Positions 41,278 to 52,441 of a stretch of DNA of 64,000 nt are shown here, piece by piece. The position numbers were made by a program, and so were the translations under genes. The first letter of the stretch is position 1, and each line of letters starts with the position of its first letter. Source of the stretch: Cyanidiococcus yangmingshanensis (lineage: Eukaryota; Rhodophyta; Bangiophyceae; Cyanidiales; Cyanidiaceae); contig VWRR01000008.1 of the NCBI GenBank assembly GCA_013995675.1, positions 124,001 to 188,000 of the forward strand, written 5' to 3'. The notes under the pieces are model-generated. The model did not search any database, had not been told where the DNA came from, and worked only from the letters and a program-made list of their open reading frames with translations.

Positions 41278-44148
41278 TCATGACGAGGTATCGTTGAGTT
41301 GCCACCTGCCTTGCCAAGAACTCGATAGCGTCGTGCTCGAAGACAGGACAGGTTTTCGTATCACGACGCGTTGGCCTGCTGGAGTATACACAACGAGGCG
41401 TTCAAAGGTCACCGCAGCACAACGCGATGCATTCGATAAAGGCAAATGGCCATCCAACGCTTGCAACGTCATCTTCAGATGCAGCCAGTTGGGGCCCTGG
41501 TCGCTACGCTCCCCTGATGCCGCAACCCGCCACAGACAATAGTCACCGTTCTGGTAGGCGTATGAGTGTCCATCGTCTATGTAAATCATACCGAGCGCTC
41601 GCCATGCTCCGTCCAAGGCAATATGGAGCGTCATGGGGTCGTTCAGCATCGCTTTTGTTGAACGACGACGACGCTCCCAACGTGGAACGATGGATCCGCC
41701 CCGCTGAAAGACAAAAGTGGATGTGAGCAAAGGTCGAGGGTAGACAATCAAGTCTTGTCCGCGGTGAGCCGTGTGAACGCCTGAAAAGAGACGGACCGAA
41801 CGCGGCAGCACTGGATACCATCGAGTCTGGTTGGGGCCCGGAAGTCGCACTCGATGTTCCGTTGGCTCCGCCTCCAATACTGGTGCGACCAAGATGTCGT
41901 CACCGACCAACCAACTGGTTTGTGTTTTCGTCCATTCGAGCTCATCAGGAAAGCTATAGAAAAGTGGCCGCATAACGGGAACACCCTGCTCGGTCGCAAA
42001 AAGTCGATACCAATACGGCAAGAGGGCATAGCGTTCGTCGATGGCATCCCGAATCGCGCTGGTGTAGGGCTCGCCGAACAGCCACGGCTCCCGTCGTTTG
42101 GTATCCAGATGCGCGTGACCACGGAAAAATGGCTGATAGGCTGCTGCCTGGTACCAACGGGTCAAGAGCTCCACCGAAGGATCACCAAAAAAGCCACCAA
42201 CATCGGCACCGGTAAAGGAAATGCCGGCCATGCCGATAGAGAGCAGCATCGGCACCGAAGCAGCCAGGTGCGACCACTGCGCGGCATTGTCGCCCGTCCA
42301 AACTGCACCATACCGTTGGCTACCCGTGAAGAACGAACGAGAGAGTACAAAAGGTCTCTCGTGTCCCGAACGTCCCTGACGCAGACCAAGAAACGTCGCT
42401 CGATGGACCATCTGACCGTACAGGTTGTGGATATCGGCATGTTCCAGCGTTCCCTGCCGATGACGAACGTTTTTCGGAAGCGTCCCCTCGGGGCCATTGA
42501 ATACCGAGGGTTCATTCATATCGACCCAGATATGAAGATGCTCCGTCATGCCACGATAGAACGTTGGCGTGAAACAAGCACTCCAACCCTGTTGCACTTG
42601 CGGATCCATAAAGTCGGGGTAGTGGCTCTTGCCTGGCCAACACCATCCCTCGTAATCCGCTTGGCCATCAGGTGTGCGGATATACCAGCGGTGCTGACGT
42701 GCTCGCTCATGCAACTCGTAACCTTGTTCGGCCTTCACGTGGGGGTCCACAATCGTCACTAGTTTGCGACTCGCTTTCGTTGCCAGCGCCTGCTGTAGTT
42801 CGACCGGATTCGGAAACTTGTTTGCATCCCAGGTGAAATACTTCTTGCCATCTGTATGCTCGATATCGAGCCAGAGGACATCATAGGGAATATCGTGCAC
42901 GTCAAACTGTGCATCGACTTGACTTGCGTCTGCTTCATCGCGATAATTCCAACGCGACTGGTGATAACCAAGCGAAAACAGAGGTGGCAGCGGTGCTGAT
43001 CCCGTCAAGACGGCCAGTTCCTGAGACACCTCTGATGGTGACGGACCCGCAAAGAGAAACATTTCCGGTAGACCACGTTCCGATATAAAGTGAGCGTGAA
43101 GCATGCGCGTTCGACGGACGTCATCTCGGAGTGGACACAGATCCACAAACGTCTCACTGGCAGGCATCCAGAGGACACCCACCGTGTGTTGCGAACCATT
43201 CAAGGCGAGTAGAAAGGGTACCGACCCGTACAGACCGAGTTCACTCCCTAATTCATACTCGAACACGTCCAGATTGTAAAGCCTAACGGGTGTCCCCGCA
43301 CAAGTCTCTGGTAGAGACAGATCCAGCGCATGCTCGGGAAGGCCATAGAGCCCAACCGCTCGGGGAAAAGCCACATCCGCAGCGACCGAGTGCTCTACAG
43401 TATTGTTCGCTCCAGTCGCTTGCAAATAGAGTAGATCGGCTGCATTCCATATCAAGGCCGGGGCCGTTGTATTCATCCAAACTGCTCGCCAGTCGACGAG
43501 GTTGTTGTACAACGCAATCCGAAACGGATGATGTTGAATACGCAACAAGTGATACGGTTGCTCATCCGAAGCAGCACGCTTACGTATCCTCGTCATGATC
43601 ACTGTCTCGTTGGCAGTCGTGAACCAGCACGCCTTTGAACAAGTCGAGTAGGATGATGATGCCGTTGGTGCCGACAGCCGCTGCAGAGGCAGCCAGGCGT
43701 CGGCAGGGATCACGACAACCTCCTCGAGAGGTGAGTACCGACTCGTTGGTGCCGAGACGGTCTTTCGACGTTGACTGCCAACACCAGCATCGATCTCTTG
43801 TACGCGAACTGAAAAGATCGAGTCGGTGACGGCACCAACCAGTACCTGCAGACGCTGATCGACCGCGTCATTCTTGCCCCGCGACGGACGCAGAGAGAGT
43901 ACCAGCGTCGACGGTTGAGAACTCGTTGCACGACGAAAACCTACCTCATCGACCGCGTAACCATTCAAAAAGAATGCATCGGTTTGATTTTGTGTAGATC
44001 CAGTTCGCAGTGCTCGCTGTTGTCGATGATGACTACAGAACGGTTGTGAGGAGCAGCTCGCGTACTTGTCTCGCTGAGCGGCTATGACCAGCACGGGTCC
44101 CCAAACTAGGCCCAAACACCACCAGAGCAGAATCCAACATCGAAGCAT
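41278..44148 (-). CDS. GANAB: glucosidase II alpha subunit (GH31)
   Basis: 956-residue ER enzyme trimming the two inner glucoses from N-linked glycans during quality control. A signal peptide (MLRCWILLWWCLGLVWGPVL) is followed by the GH31 N-terminal beta-domain. The catalytic barrel has SLGYHQSRWNYRDE, DVLWLDIEHTDGKKYFTWD, the nucleophile aspartate in WVDMNEPSVFNGPEGTLP, the acid/base aspartate in AVWTGDNAAQWSHL, then GADVGGFFGDP and AYQPFFRGHAHLDTKRREPW. The DMNEPSVFNGPE and YxPFFRxHAHxDTxRREPW phrases distinguish glucosidase II from lysosomal or sucrase-type GH31 enzymes. No trefoil domain and no HDEL are present, so retention would rely on a beta subunit. It is a clean single frame over 2.9 kb. 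Confidence 0.95.
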   Translation of the reverse strand: MLRCWILLWWCLGLVWGPVLVIAAQRDKYASCSSQPFCSHHRQQRALRTGSTQNQTDAFFLNGYAVDEVGFRRATSSQPSTLVLSLRPSRGKNDAVDQRLQVLVGAVTDSIFSVRVQEIDAGVGSQRRKTVSAPTSRYSPLEEVVVIPADAWLPLQRLSAPTASSSYSTCSKACWFTTANETVIMTRIRKRAASDEQPYHLLRIQHHPFRIALYNNLVDWRAVWMNTTAPALIWNAADLLYLQATGANNTVEHSVAADVAFPRAVGLYGLPEHALDLSLPETCAGTPVRLYNLDVFEYELGSELGLYGSVPFLLALNGSQHTVGVLWMPASETFVDLCPLRDDVRRTRMLHAHFISERGLPEMFLFAGPSPSEVSQELAVLTGSAPLPPLFSLGYHQSRWNYRDEADASQVDAQFDVHDIPYDVLWLDIEHTDGKKYFTWDANKFPNPVELQQALATKASRKLVTIVDPHVKAEQGYELHERARQHRWYIRTPDGQADYEGWCWPGKSHYPDFMDPQVQQGWSACFTPTFYRGMTEHLHIWVDMNEPSVFNGPEGTLPKNVRHRQGTLEHADIHNLYGQMVHRATFLGLRQGRSGHERPFVLSRSFFTGSQRYGAVWTGDNAAQWSHLAASVPMLLSIGMAGISFTGADVGGFFGDPSVELLTRWYQAAAYQPFFRGHAHLDTKRREPWLFGEPYTSAIRDAIDERYALLPYWYRLFATEQGVPVMRPLFYSFPDELEWTKTQTSWLVGDDILVAPVLEAEPTEHRVRLPGPNQTRWYPVLPRSVRLFSGVHTAHRGQDLIVYPRPLLTSTFVFQRGGSIVPRWERRRRSTKAMLNDPMTLHIALDGAWRALGMIYIDDGHSYAYQNGDYCLWRVAASGERSDQGPNWLHLKMTLQALDGHLPLSNASRCAAVTFERLVVYTPAGQRVVIRKPVLSSSTTLSSSWQGRWQLNDTSS

Positions 44149-44812
44149 CGATCAATGTCGCTAGAACCAAGGTTTGAACGTGATTGTGAACGACCTAGAC
44201 TTGCTGGATCGAAAGCCTCGACAGGAACCGACAAGAACGCTTTCTTGTGGCGCTGCACCCTTGTAGGTGTTCTCGTGAACGTTTGTTCCCGGTCTGAAGA
44301 GCGTTGGCGAAAGTTCCAACGTGTGTTCGTTCGACGGGGTTGTCTCTGTTCGTTAGTTTGCTTGCTCCTCAGGTCCAGTAACGACAACAAAACCACCAAG
44401 TTGTTAGCGAGATGGTTTGGATGTCGTCGACGATTCCAGGAACATTCGATCACCCGGTGTCGTCGAGTCGTAAACGATGCGTATTCACAAAACGCTCGGA
44501 ATAGACCTATCGAGAACCTTTCTTTGTAGAAAAAGTAGGACCTTGTAGCGAGCATGGTCGGAAGCAACCGCATCCTTGTCGGACTGTAGACGTCAACCGC
44601 TGCTTCGGGTTGCCGCTCGTTGGCGACAGCACAAAGCTCGCAATCGACTCGTGGACATTATCGTCTTCAAACAAGGTGCTTGATCGAGTGTGTCAGGTTT
44701 TTTAAATACGGCCTTGTTGGCGACACTTGGCGCATCACATGAGTCGTGTGGCGGTCGAGAACGATCCTCGTGGGTGGAGCACTCCAGAACGTCTGTTCGA
44801 GCGTCTGTGTCG
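44149..44812. promoter_or_regulatory. 5' region of glucosidase II alpha
   Basis: 664 bases between the GANAB start and the 3' end of WDR6. Short open frames only, without family resemblance. Confidence 0.45.
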
Positions 44813-47800
44813 TTATGGACCCATACACGTTGTATTCGAAGCATTTTCTGTGACCAGAACAGCGACTCCGTAGCCGCCAACGGCGACCAGTGGGCGGTTG
44901 GGAACGAGCACAAGCGTTCCTGGATCACCGATACTGAACAGGTCACTCGCTGGATCCGTGGCCAGTGTCTCCGTGATCACCTGTTCAGAACTGATCTGCA
45001 ACCGAAGCTGATGACGCTGGAGCGAGCGGTCCGTTGCCCAAGTCCAAAGTTCTATCACCAGCGTTCGCAGCTCCTCCGCGACATTCATCGACAGCAGTCG
45101 CATTTGCAGGCCAGTGATGGCTCCAGTGTGTCGACAGGTACGCTCACTGCACCAACTCGTTGAAGACGCGTGCGGACGGAGCAACAGGAACCGAAAGTGC
45201 TGGTCATCGCCACCAGCCACAAGAAGCAACCAGTCGCTGGAACGTTCTGTTGGGTGCTGGAACCAGAACCCATCAATCGCATTCACGGCAGCTGCAAGAA
45301 AAGACCGATGCTCCCAGACAGGCGCGAGAACCCAGGGCAGTGACTGCTCGGTCGCACCGGAAAGATGACCGTCAACCAAGGTGGAAGACGTGCCGGTTGC
45401 TCCCCCTGAGCACGAATAGAGTGCAACAGCACCGGAAGTATCACCGACAAGAAACCATGACGTATTCGGCACAGAACAGAGGGCACGCGGATACACATGT
45501 CCCTGCCAGGGTCGCTCTGCCAATAACACCAATGCTTGTATGCCAGTTATGATCCGGAGAGTGTTGGTGAAAGCGCACGCTATTGCAAGGAAACATTTGG
45601 TCGGTTCCAGAGGCTCCGACCCGCAACCAGTAGAGAGACAGCGTCCCGTCACTGCGACCACAGAGGAGATGGCATTCGAGCGCGTCCAGTTCAGGAACCG
45701 ACTGCTGCTGCTGCTGCTGCTTCGTAAGCTTGGTGAATGCTTCACAACCATGTCCATACTGGATCGGTTTCAAGGCAAGCGCAGTGACGCGAGCGAGCGA
45801 CTCGCAACTCGGGCGACACAGACCAGAAGCGAACGGTGCCCGGGTCCGAGACCGAATGTAACGAGCAACGAGGCCAAGACCAACCCCAGAGATGCGCCAA
45901 AACCCCAGGGTATCACTGCCACCACCGCTGACCAGCAAATAGTCGAGCATAGGAGCAGCTGCTCGGCGTTCGCCAGCTGTACCTTGGCGAGCGAAGAAGC
46001 GTCGCGATGGCCAAGGGATGCCAGCGAGACATAAGATGCCCGAAAAGTGACAGGCACTACCCGAAGCGATACGCTCGAGTGAACGCTGTTGCGCTTCGCC
46101 ATATTCCGCAGATACATCGCTGTACCATCGATAAAGGTCCAGACTGGTATCCTCGGAGGCCGTCACCAGCCAGTACAATTCGCTGGAGGAATCAGAGACC
46201 CTTGTTTGACACTGTTCGGCTTGTTGCAACGGCCAAGTCGTCCTGCTCGTGAGCGACGATGAGATGGTTGCGTTCCCAGCACCGCGACTCTGGTGTCCCA
46301 TGGTTGCTGGCAATACCAACAGGGCTTGAATCCGCATCGCAGCGCCCTCAACTCTGATTCGTCGAGGGAGAGTCCATACACCATCGGTGCGTTGCACAAT
46401 CTGTTCGTATCGATAGAGTTTGCCAGCTCTCCAAAAGGCAAAGCCAATGATTATCGCTTTGGTTGCCAGTCGAGCGACGTTCATAGAGCACATGCGGTCG
46501 ACGCCAGCCGCCACAAGGGACCACAAAGAGGGTCTGGCCGGTCTCCAGCCTCCAGACGCCGTAGTGATGGCCACGAAAACCTGACGCCAGCAGAACTGAG
46601 CAAGCTGGTGCGGACACGCTCCCCTGAACGCACGACAGCGTCGACGGCCACGCACGAGTCCCATCCGAGAGTTTGTAGAGGACATCTCCCTGCTCGCATT
46701 CGACGGGACATTTCTCTCGACTGCACAGAACAAGACGAAGTGTACCGCCACCATGTGCAGTGTCGCTCAATCGTTGAAAGCGTGAACAAGTTCCATCCAT
46801 GGAGAGCACGTGCAACGTTCCAGAATCGTCCTCCGTATTCGCATCGTCGACAGCATTGTTTGAACTGATCATGATGCTGGAGAGACGATCCTCATGGGGT
46901 CGAAGGCGTTGCGTACACGGCACAGTCGCAGGTGTTGTCGCTGTCCTTGTCGAGATGGGGTGCAAACGCATCTGTCCGGAACGATGACCAACAGCCACTG
47001 CATCCAAGGATGTTTTCCACGTCCCTAGCGGTGACGCCTTGTCTGCACGATGGGGCGCTGGGATCAACCCAATGGCAGAGGGTTGACTCACCACGCCGTC
47101 TGGAACGGGAAAGAGCGCCAATGGCTCCAGCGAATGCCCAGGCTGATGGTTATCAAGCAAGTTGGTGAGATCAAAAGCGAGCACTGTGCCGTCAGCAGTC
47201 GCTGCAAAGAGTACCTGGTCGTTCCAGAGATGTAGCAGCGTCACTGGCTGGAGTTCTGTCCTCGCTTGCCAGCGCTCGCTCCGAATCGATATGACTGGAG
47301 TACGAGGGCTCTTCGTTGTTGTTGTTGTTGTTGTTGTGGACACATCCAACTGTAGCGCGAGAATGGTGCTCCGACAATGGCTGGCTCCAAAAAACACCCA
47401 GGGAGACTTGTCGGCTGCTGCAATGCTCGCCGGTACAAAGTCGATGGAGTCGTCGCCAGCGAAAAGTTCCGTCCAGTCCTGTCGGTCGACCGAAAATGCC
47501 AGCACTCGGCGAGCGTTGGTGCTGATGCACAACAACTGGACACTGGCCAGCATCACCATGGCTCGAGCGTGCTCTCGACCAGGCAACAGCGTGCTCGTTT
47601 GGTGCTCCAGTGGCGGCAGCGCTGGTGCTGCAGTAACGGCGCTGTTCAATGAACCACACGCCTGCTCCTGAACGGACTCGATCATGCTAGGAAATCGAGC
47701 GTCCAAGTCAGTCGTTTTGACTGTCTTGTTCCTGGGTACACAAGCGCAGCTCTCGAGTATTTCTTTCGGCGTAGGGGGTACCAATCCAAGCGGCCACGTC

Positions 47801-49347
47801 AGCGGAAACAACCCCACGGTTCCATCAGCACCCCCAGAATAGAGCCACAACCAGATAGGCTCCTGGAATTTTTTGGATACTGAGGTCGAGACGAGACCCA
47901 GGTCCAGACACCAAATGTTGCGGAGACGATGCATTCGAATCGTCCGTACTGCAACAGCCGCGCTGAACATCCCAGAGGCGGGCAGTGTTATCCTCACCGA
48001 CACTACAGACGATAATCTCCGCACTCGTCACTGATGTATCGCAGAGGCGATACGCTGCAAGTGCCCACGGACGAGCTTGGTGGCCTCGAAAAAGCGCTAC
48101 CCGATCAACGTGCAGCGTATCGTCTCCGTCAGGCACCCAACAAGGTGGCCCTGTCGTCGACGCGACTTGTCTGAGAGACATGGCGCTCTGCTGCTGCCTC
48201 TGTATCGATAAAAACGACATCAGGGAGGCGCTCATCTCTGTTTGAACCGTGATCCGGAAACACTGGATCGTGCGATCATCTGCACAGGAGCAGAGCCAGT
48301 AGGAAGACTGCTCCCGAGTTTGTTTCGACGCACTGGCTGTCATGCTTCGCTCGTTCTGGTCGAATGGAAGCACCCAACAGAGGCTGTAGACCGGGCCTCG
48401 ATGCGCTCGATAACGACGAACCGTTCGAGTACGCGCTCGCTCTTCGGCAGTCGCGTTATCCTGCCATGGACGGAGTACCAACGGCTGAACCAGAAGAATG
48501 TATCCATCAGCAGTGCCGAGTGCAACCATGTTCGCATTCGGAGTTATCGCTGCTGACCAGTAGAGCGCATTGCCCAGAACATCGATACGGTGGGTGTCTT
48601 GACACCACAGACCGCATGACGATCGATACACCTCCAATACCATGACACTGCCGTTCGCGAGAACGATGACCAAGGCCAGAGGCGTCGTCGTATCCTCACT
48701 CCTACCTTTGCCAGTTGGGGCGTACAGTGCTGGGCTCGAGCGCCAGGCATGCTTCATCGGCTGTCGGTGTTGCAACCGCAGGAGAATGCGGTCCCTCGGT
48801 CGATCCTGTTGTCGACTTGCGGACTGGAGCAGTCCTCCTGCATGTTTGTGATCAAGTCGGTTGCAGCGACTTCTTGCAAGGATACTGCGAGAATCCAGGC
48901 CTCCGCTGTGTACGCTAGACAACGAACGATCGGTGGTCGTGTACCTGTTCCCTGCTCCGACGCCGTCCAGCGACACAGGCTCAGATGACGTCCACCAAAG
49001 ACGACCAACCATGGTAACGGTGCAGTTGCTGGTGTCGACTCCACCCCGTGTATCACCTGTCCTTCTGGGAGACACGCAATTGTCCCAAGCAAAGTCAGGG
49101 TTGTTTCGTGCCAGACCTCGAGCTGGTGGCCGATGCCGACACCCAGAAACCATTCAACATCCTCGGTTCTGCTCAACTCGAGTCGTGTTCTGGCCTCGCA
49201 CTCATCACTATGAAACTCCAAGTTGACCGAAGCATCTTGATTTCGTTTCGATCGACAACGACCGAACCGTCTCACAGCCGTTACTGGGCCAAGCAGTTGA
49301 CGTCGCACGACTGGCAAGCTCGGCGGTTGGTTGCAGGTCTCCTCCAT
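44813..49347 (-). CDS. WDR6: WDR6/Rtt10-like tRNA-methylation WD40 protein, in several frames
   Basis: About 1500 residues if continuous. Yeast Rtt10/Trm734 (WDR6) partners Trm7/FTSJ1 for 2'-O-methylation of the tRNA anticodon loop. The ATG at 49347 opens with LLGPVTAVRRFG, then FLGVGIGHQLEVW and VIHGVESTP, typical of the WDR6 N-terminus. Later come YRAHRGPVYSLCWVLP, CSCADDRTIQCFRI, FRGHQARPWALAAYR, CSVGEDNTARLWD, LYSGGADGTVGLFPL, the WDR6 hallmark VVPCGGWRRPHV, LVSGGGSDTLGFWRI and HTGAITGLQM. These lie in order through frames 49347 > 49153 > 48024 > 46754 > 45757 (frame ends). All changes fit single-base skips, with two close together at ~48758 (agc-CGA) and ~48706 (caa-AGG). CAG and AAC trinucleotide runs encode short Gln and Asn/Thr tracts. 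Confidence 0.75.
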
Positions 49348-49686
49348 AGCATAACATACTCCATTCGAGTCGAGACGGTCGCCAGATTGGTAACGTCTAT
49401 GGAACGATTAACTAGAAACTTGCGCTGAACTTGAGTATGCTGCAAACGCGTGAGCGGACGGGAACCGAAACAACAACGGCACCGAGCCCAAGTGATGACC
49501 AGCAGCAGCAGCACTTTATACGATGTTGCAGTGTGTAGACGTTCGTACCGGTCGGCTGGCTCACACGCGTACAATCCAGACATCATATCGATATAGGATA
49601 CGAACGACAAAATAGGTTGTCATTGGATGTTTCGTGCGTCTCTGGATCTACCGTCTGGCGAAGACGGTTTCAAGGGTTTCTGTCCA
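49348..49686. other. 5' region of WDR6
   Basis: 339 bases between two minus-strand genes; nothing recognised. Confidence 0.5.
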
Positions 49687-50868
49687 CTAGTCCGTCTCCG
49701 GACAACTCGTTTCATCCTGGTCATCAGGCTGGAGTGGTTGCAAGTGCTTTCCTAGATAGCGGTTCATACCGAAAGCGGTCACTCGTGTCTCACCATCAAA
49801 GACCCGTTGTAGTTTGGCGTCACAGATGATTGCTTTCCGGTCATTCGGGTCCTGTAAGTGATGGTTTTTGATATAGTTCCAAATGGATTGCACGACCTGA
49901 CAACGGCTGAGAAATCGAGCACCACCACAGATGTCCTTCAAAGCATCTGACAGACGCATTGGTTGGGCGAGTCCAGATGCTCCCTTATTCGCTGCTCTTC
50001 CCGAGGAGCCTTGACTTGTCTGGGTCGACTGCGAGCCGCTCACAGGGGAGAGCGCCCCTGCTGCTGCACCGCTTCGTGCTTGTCGTTCCCTTGACCCAGT
50101 GCGTTGACGTTTCTGGGGAATCTTTCGTCGTTGGGTGAGGCCTTTGGCCTCCCACTCACGACGCCAAGCTTGGAGACGCTCTCGTTCCTCCGCCGTACAT
50201 TGACTTTCTTTGCGGATATGCTGTTCCAAGAATTTGTTCATTTCAAAGAAGGAAACGAGCTCGTGGCCAGGGAAGAGTTTCTCCAGGACTGCGTCGGGTC
50301 GAAAGCGCATGCGTTGCTCAGCGTCACGCAGTTCATGCTCACGAACATAAGCATGAAGGTGCTTGGCAATCCAGGGCCTGGGGAGGATGTCGGCACCACC
50401 ACAAACTGCAGCCAGTGCCGGTGAGAGCAACACCGGAGCCATGAGACCAGTAAAACGCAGCGGAGTCTCCCGATACACGGTTGCGTCGTCATCATTTTCC
50501 TGTTTCGTATATCGTTGTCTACCGTTACGCTTTCGCGGTGCTGCAGTGGTGCTTTCGCCCTTGCTAGGACGACGACTCGACGTTTCCAGACCGGAGACGC
50601 CAAGATCGGCAGAGGGTTGTTGATCGGCAGCGTTGGGCGATTCATCTTGGGTACGCGCTTGTAAACATCGAATCACCTGATCCTTGATCCAGTTTTTTCG
50701 ATCAGAAAAATCATATCCATGAAACTTGAAAGACAAGTCCTGCATGATGGAGCGCAGCGAGGCCTGTTTGATGTCGGCGTTCTGAACCATCCACTCGAGC
50801 ACCGGTAGGACGGCCTCGTTCGAAGGACCCTCACTCGCACCGCGTAACGGTACAGAGGTTCCACTCAT
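49687..50868 (-). CDS. DEK_C plus double SWIB/MDM2 domain protein
   Basis: 393-residue nuclear-type protein. Residues ~20-75 resemble a DEK C-terminal helical domain (SLRSIMQDLSFKFHG, WIKDQVIRCLQA). Then come two SWIB/MDM2 domains: LLSPALAAVCGGADILPR, PWIAKHLHAYVREHELRD, LFPGHELVSFFEMNKFLEQH; and MRLSDALKDICGGARFLSR, VVQSIWNYIKNHHLQDP, VFDGETRVTAFGMNRYLGKH. Between and before them are basic Lys/Arg/Ser-rich stretches (APRKRNGRQRY). DEK_C + SWIB is the layout of yeast UAF30 and plant SWIB proteins, which act in rDNA transcription or chromatin; a double SWIB also occurs in chlamydial topoisomerase fusions and in plants. Start at the ATG at 50868. Confidence 0.88.
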   Translation of the reverse strand: MSGTSVPLRGASEGPSNEAVLPVLEWMVQNADIKQASLRSIMQDLSFKFHGYDFSDRKNWIKDQVIRCLQARTQDESPNAADQQPSADLGVSGLETSSRRPSKGESTTAAPRKRNGRQRYTKQENDDDATVYRETPLRFTGLMAPVLLSPALAAVCGGADILPRPWIAKHLHAYVREHELRDAEQRMRFRPDAVLEKLFPGHELVSFFEMNKFLEQHIRKESQCTAEERERLQAWRREWEAKGLTQRRKIPQKRQRTGSRERQARSGAAAGALSPVSGSQSTQTSQGSSGRAANKGASGLAQPMRLSDALKDICGGARFLSRCQVVQSIWNYIKNHHLQDPNDRKAIICDAKLQRVFDGETRVTAFGMNRYLGKHLQPLQPDDQDETSCPETD

Positions 50869-52441
50869 GATATAGACAACCGACACTCACTTTGTCTGCG
50901 TTATTCGACAAACCAAGCCGCAACTCAACCTACAGAAAAACGTCGCTCGAAGCGGACGACACCTCGCGTCCTGTTTGACCTCCGTTGGAACACACTAGAC
51001 GAGCGTCCAACCAGAGACGAGTACGGTGAAGCGAATCCTTTACTTCAAGAGACGTTCTCCAAACCCGTGTTCACAATCAACCTATTTTTCCTTCTTACAA
51101 AACTTGAATGAAAACGAGTTGTTCTCAAAACGTTCCGCGTCTGAATGAAACGCAAAGCGTGTTCTGTATCGGCCAAGAACGGCTGCCGGCATGGCCTGCT
51201 ACGATCTCGAAACGGTTTTTCAACGACGAAGAAGACTGCAGTGTATTTTCTGAAAAAGTATGATCGTTCTGGAAAGATGTGTTTGAACGAAACGGCGTCG
51301 TATGTTACGTTTTGACTGAGGCTGTCGTAGCGTACAGTGTATCGAAACGGTTTTTCAACGACGAAGAAGACTGCAGTGTATTTTCTGAAAAAGTATGATC
51401 GTTCTGGAAAGATGTGTTTGAACGAAACGGCGTCGTATGTTACGTTTTGACGAGGCTGTCGTAGCGTACAGTGTATCGAAACGGTTTTTCAACGACGAAG
51501 AAGACTGCAGTGTATTTTCTGAAAAAGTATGATCGTTCTGGAAAGATGTGTTTGAACGAAACGGCGTCGTATGTTACGTTTTCATGAGGCTGTCGTAGCA
51601 TATATTTTATCAATTGGTATTCAACCAAGTTTTTTCCTAGTTTTGCTTCTTCAATCAAAACCTAGAAGAAAAGCGACTCCGAATATGATAGCGGTTGCAT
51701 GATTTCCCGGAAGAGTAGCCATCCTGTGCAACGACATGGTATCCGTTTGAATATTGGCTGGTGCTACAACCAAACCGCATACCTTTATCTATCTTCCGAC
51801 AAGGCAACTCGTAAAGCAGGCGTCTAGTTTCAATGAAACTCATAAGAACGATGAGCAGAACGAAAACGATGGATACCAACAATGCACCTGATAGACTCGA
51901 ATGGATTTTCTCGAGGCCCTGCAAAGATGCAGCGAAACAGTGCGTTCGTATTGAAACCTCAGAACTCTTCTCTCTACCCGAAAGAATCAACATGCAATCC
52001 TTGAAGCAGTTACTGCTTCCTCTTCACCGCTTCAGGATCGACTACAATGATTCTTGCCCGAGTGCGCTGTCCGTTGGATTCTTTGAAAGTTTACGTAGCG
52101 CTTGATTCGCTGAGCGCACGTTGTAACTTTTTCACCCGTTCAAGTTCGAAAAGAGTGACAACAAGACGCTTCTGTGCTTATGAATGAAATCCATGTTCGT
52201 CAGGTTCCCAGATAGCTGCAGCAGATAGGAGCAGGGGACGTTGGCGCTTTCGGATCCCCAAAAGCTTCATGATCTCATCATCGACACATTTGCGAGCATT
52301 TTCGCTTCAACGGCCATATGGACGCTTCCAGAACCGTGCTCATCCGCGCAGCTTGTTCCTGGAGATGAAAACCACTTTTGAGAACGTTGGGTCAACTCCG
52401 ATAAAAGCGGGGCATGGTGACGCTCTTGCCATCGCTCCCTA
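50869..52441. promoter_or_regulatory. 1.6-kb region upstream of the SWIB gene, with a repeat array
   Basis: AT-richer than its surroundings. It contains three copies of a ~135-bp repeat (51207-51600) and no recognised gene; short open frames only. Confidence 0.55.
51207..51600. repeat. ~135-bp tandem array, three copies
   Basis: Copies start at 51207, 51342 and 51476, each beginning TCGAAACGGTTTTTCAACGA; the third ends near 51600. Periods are 135 and 134. The copies differ mainly at one spot (TTTTGACTGAGG, TTTTGACGAGG, TTTTCATGAGG). This suggests unequal crossing-over with slow divergence. Confidence 0.93.
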
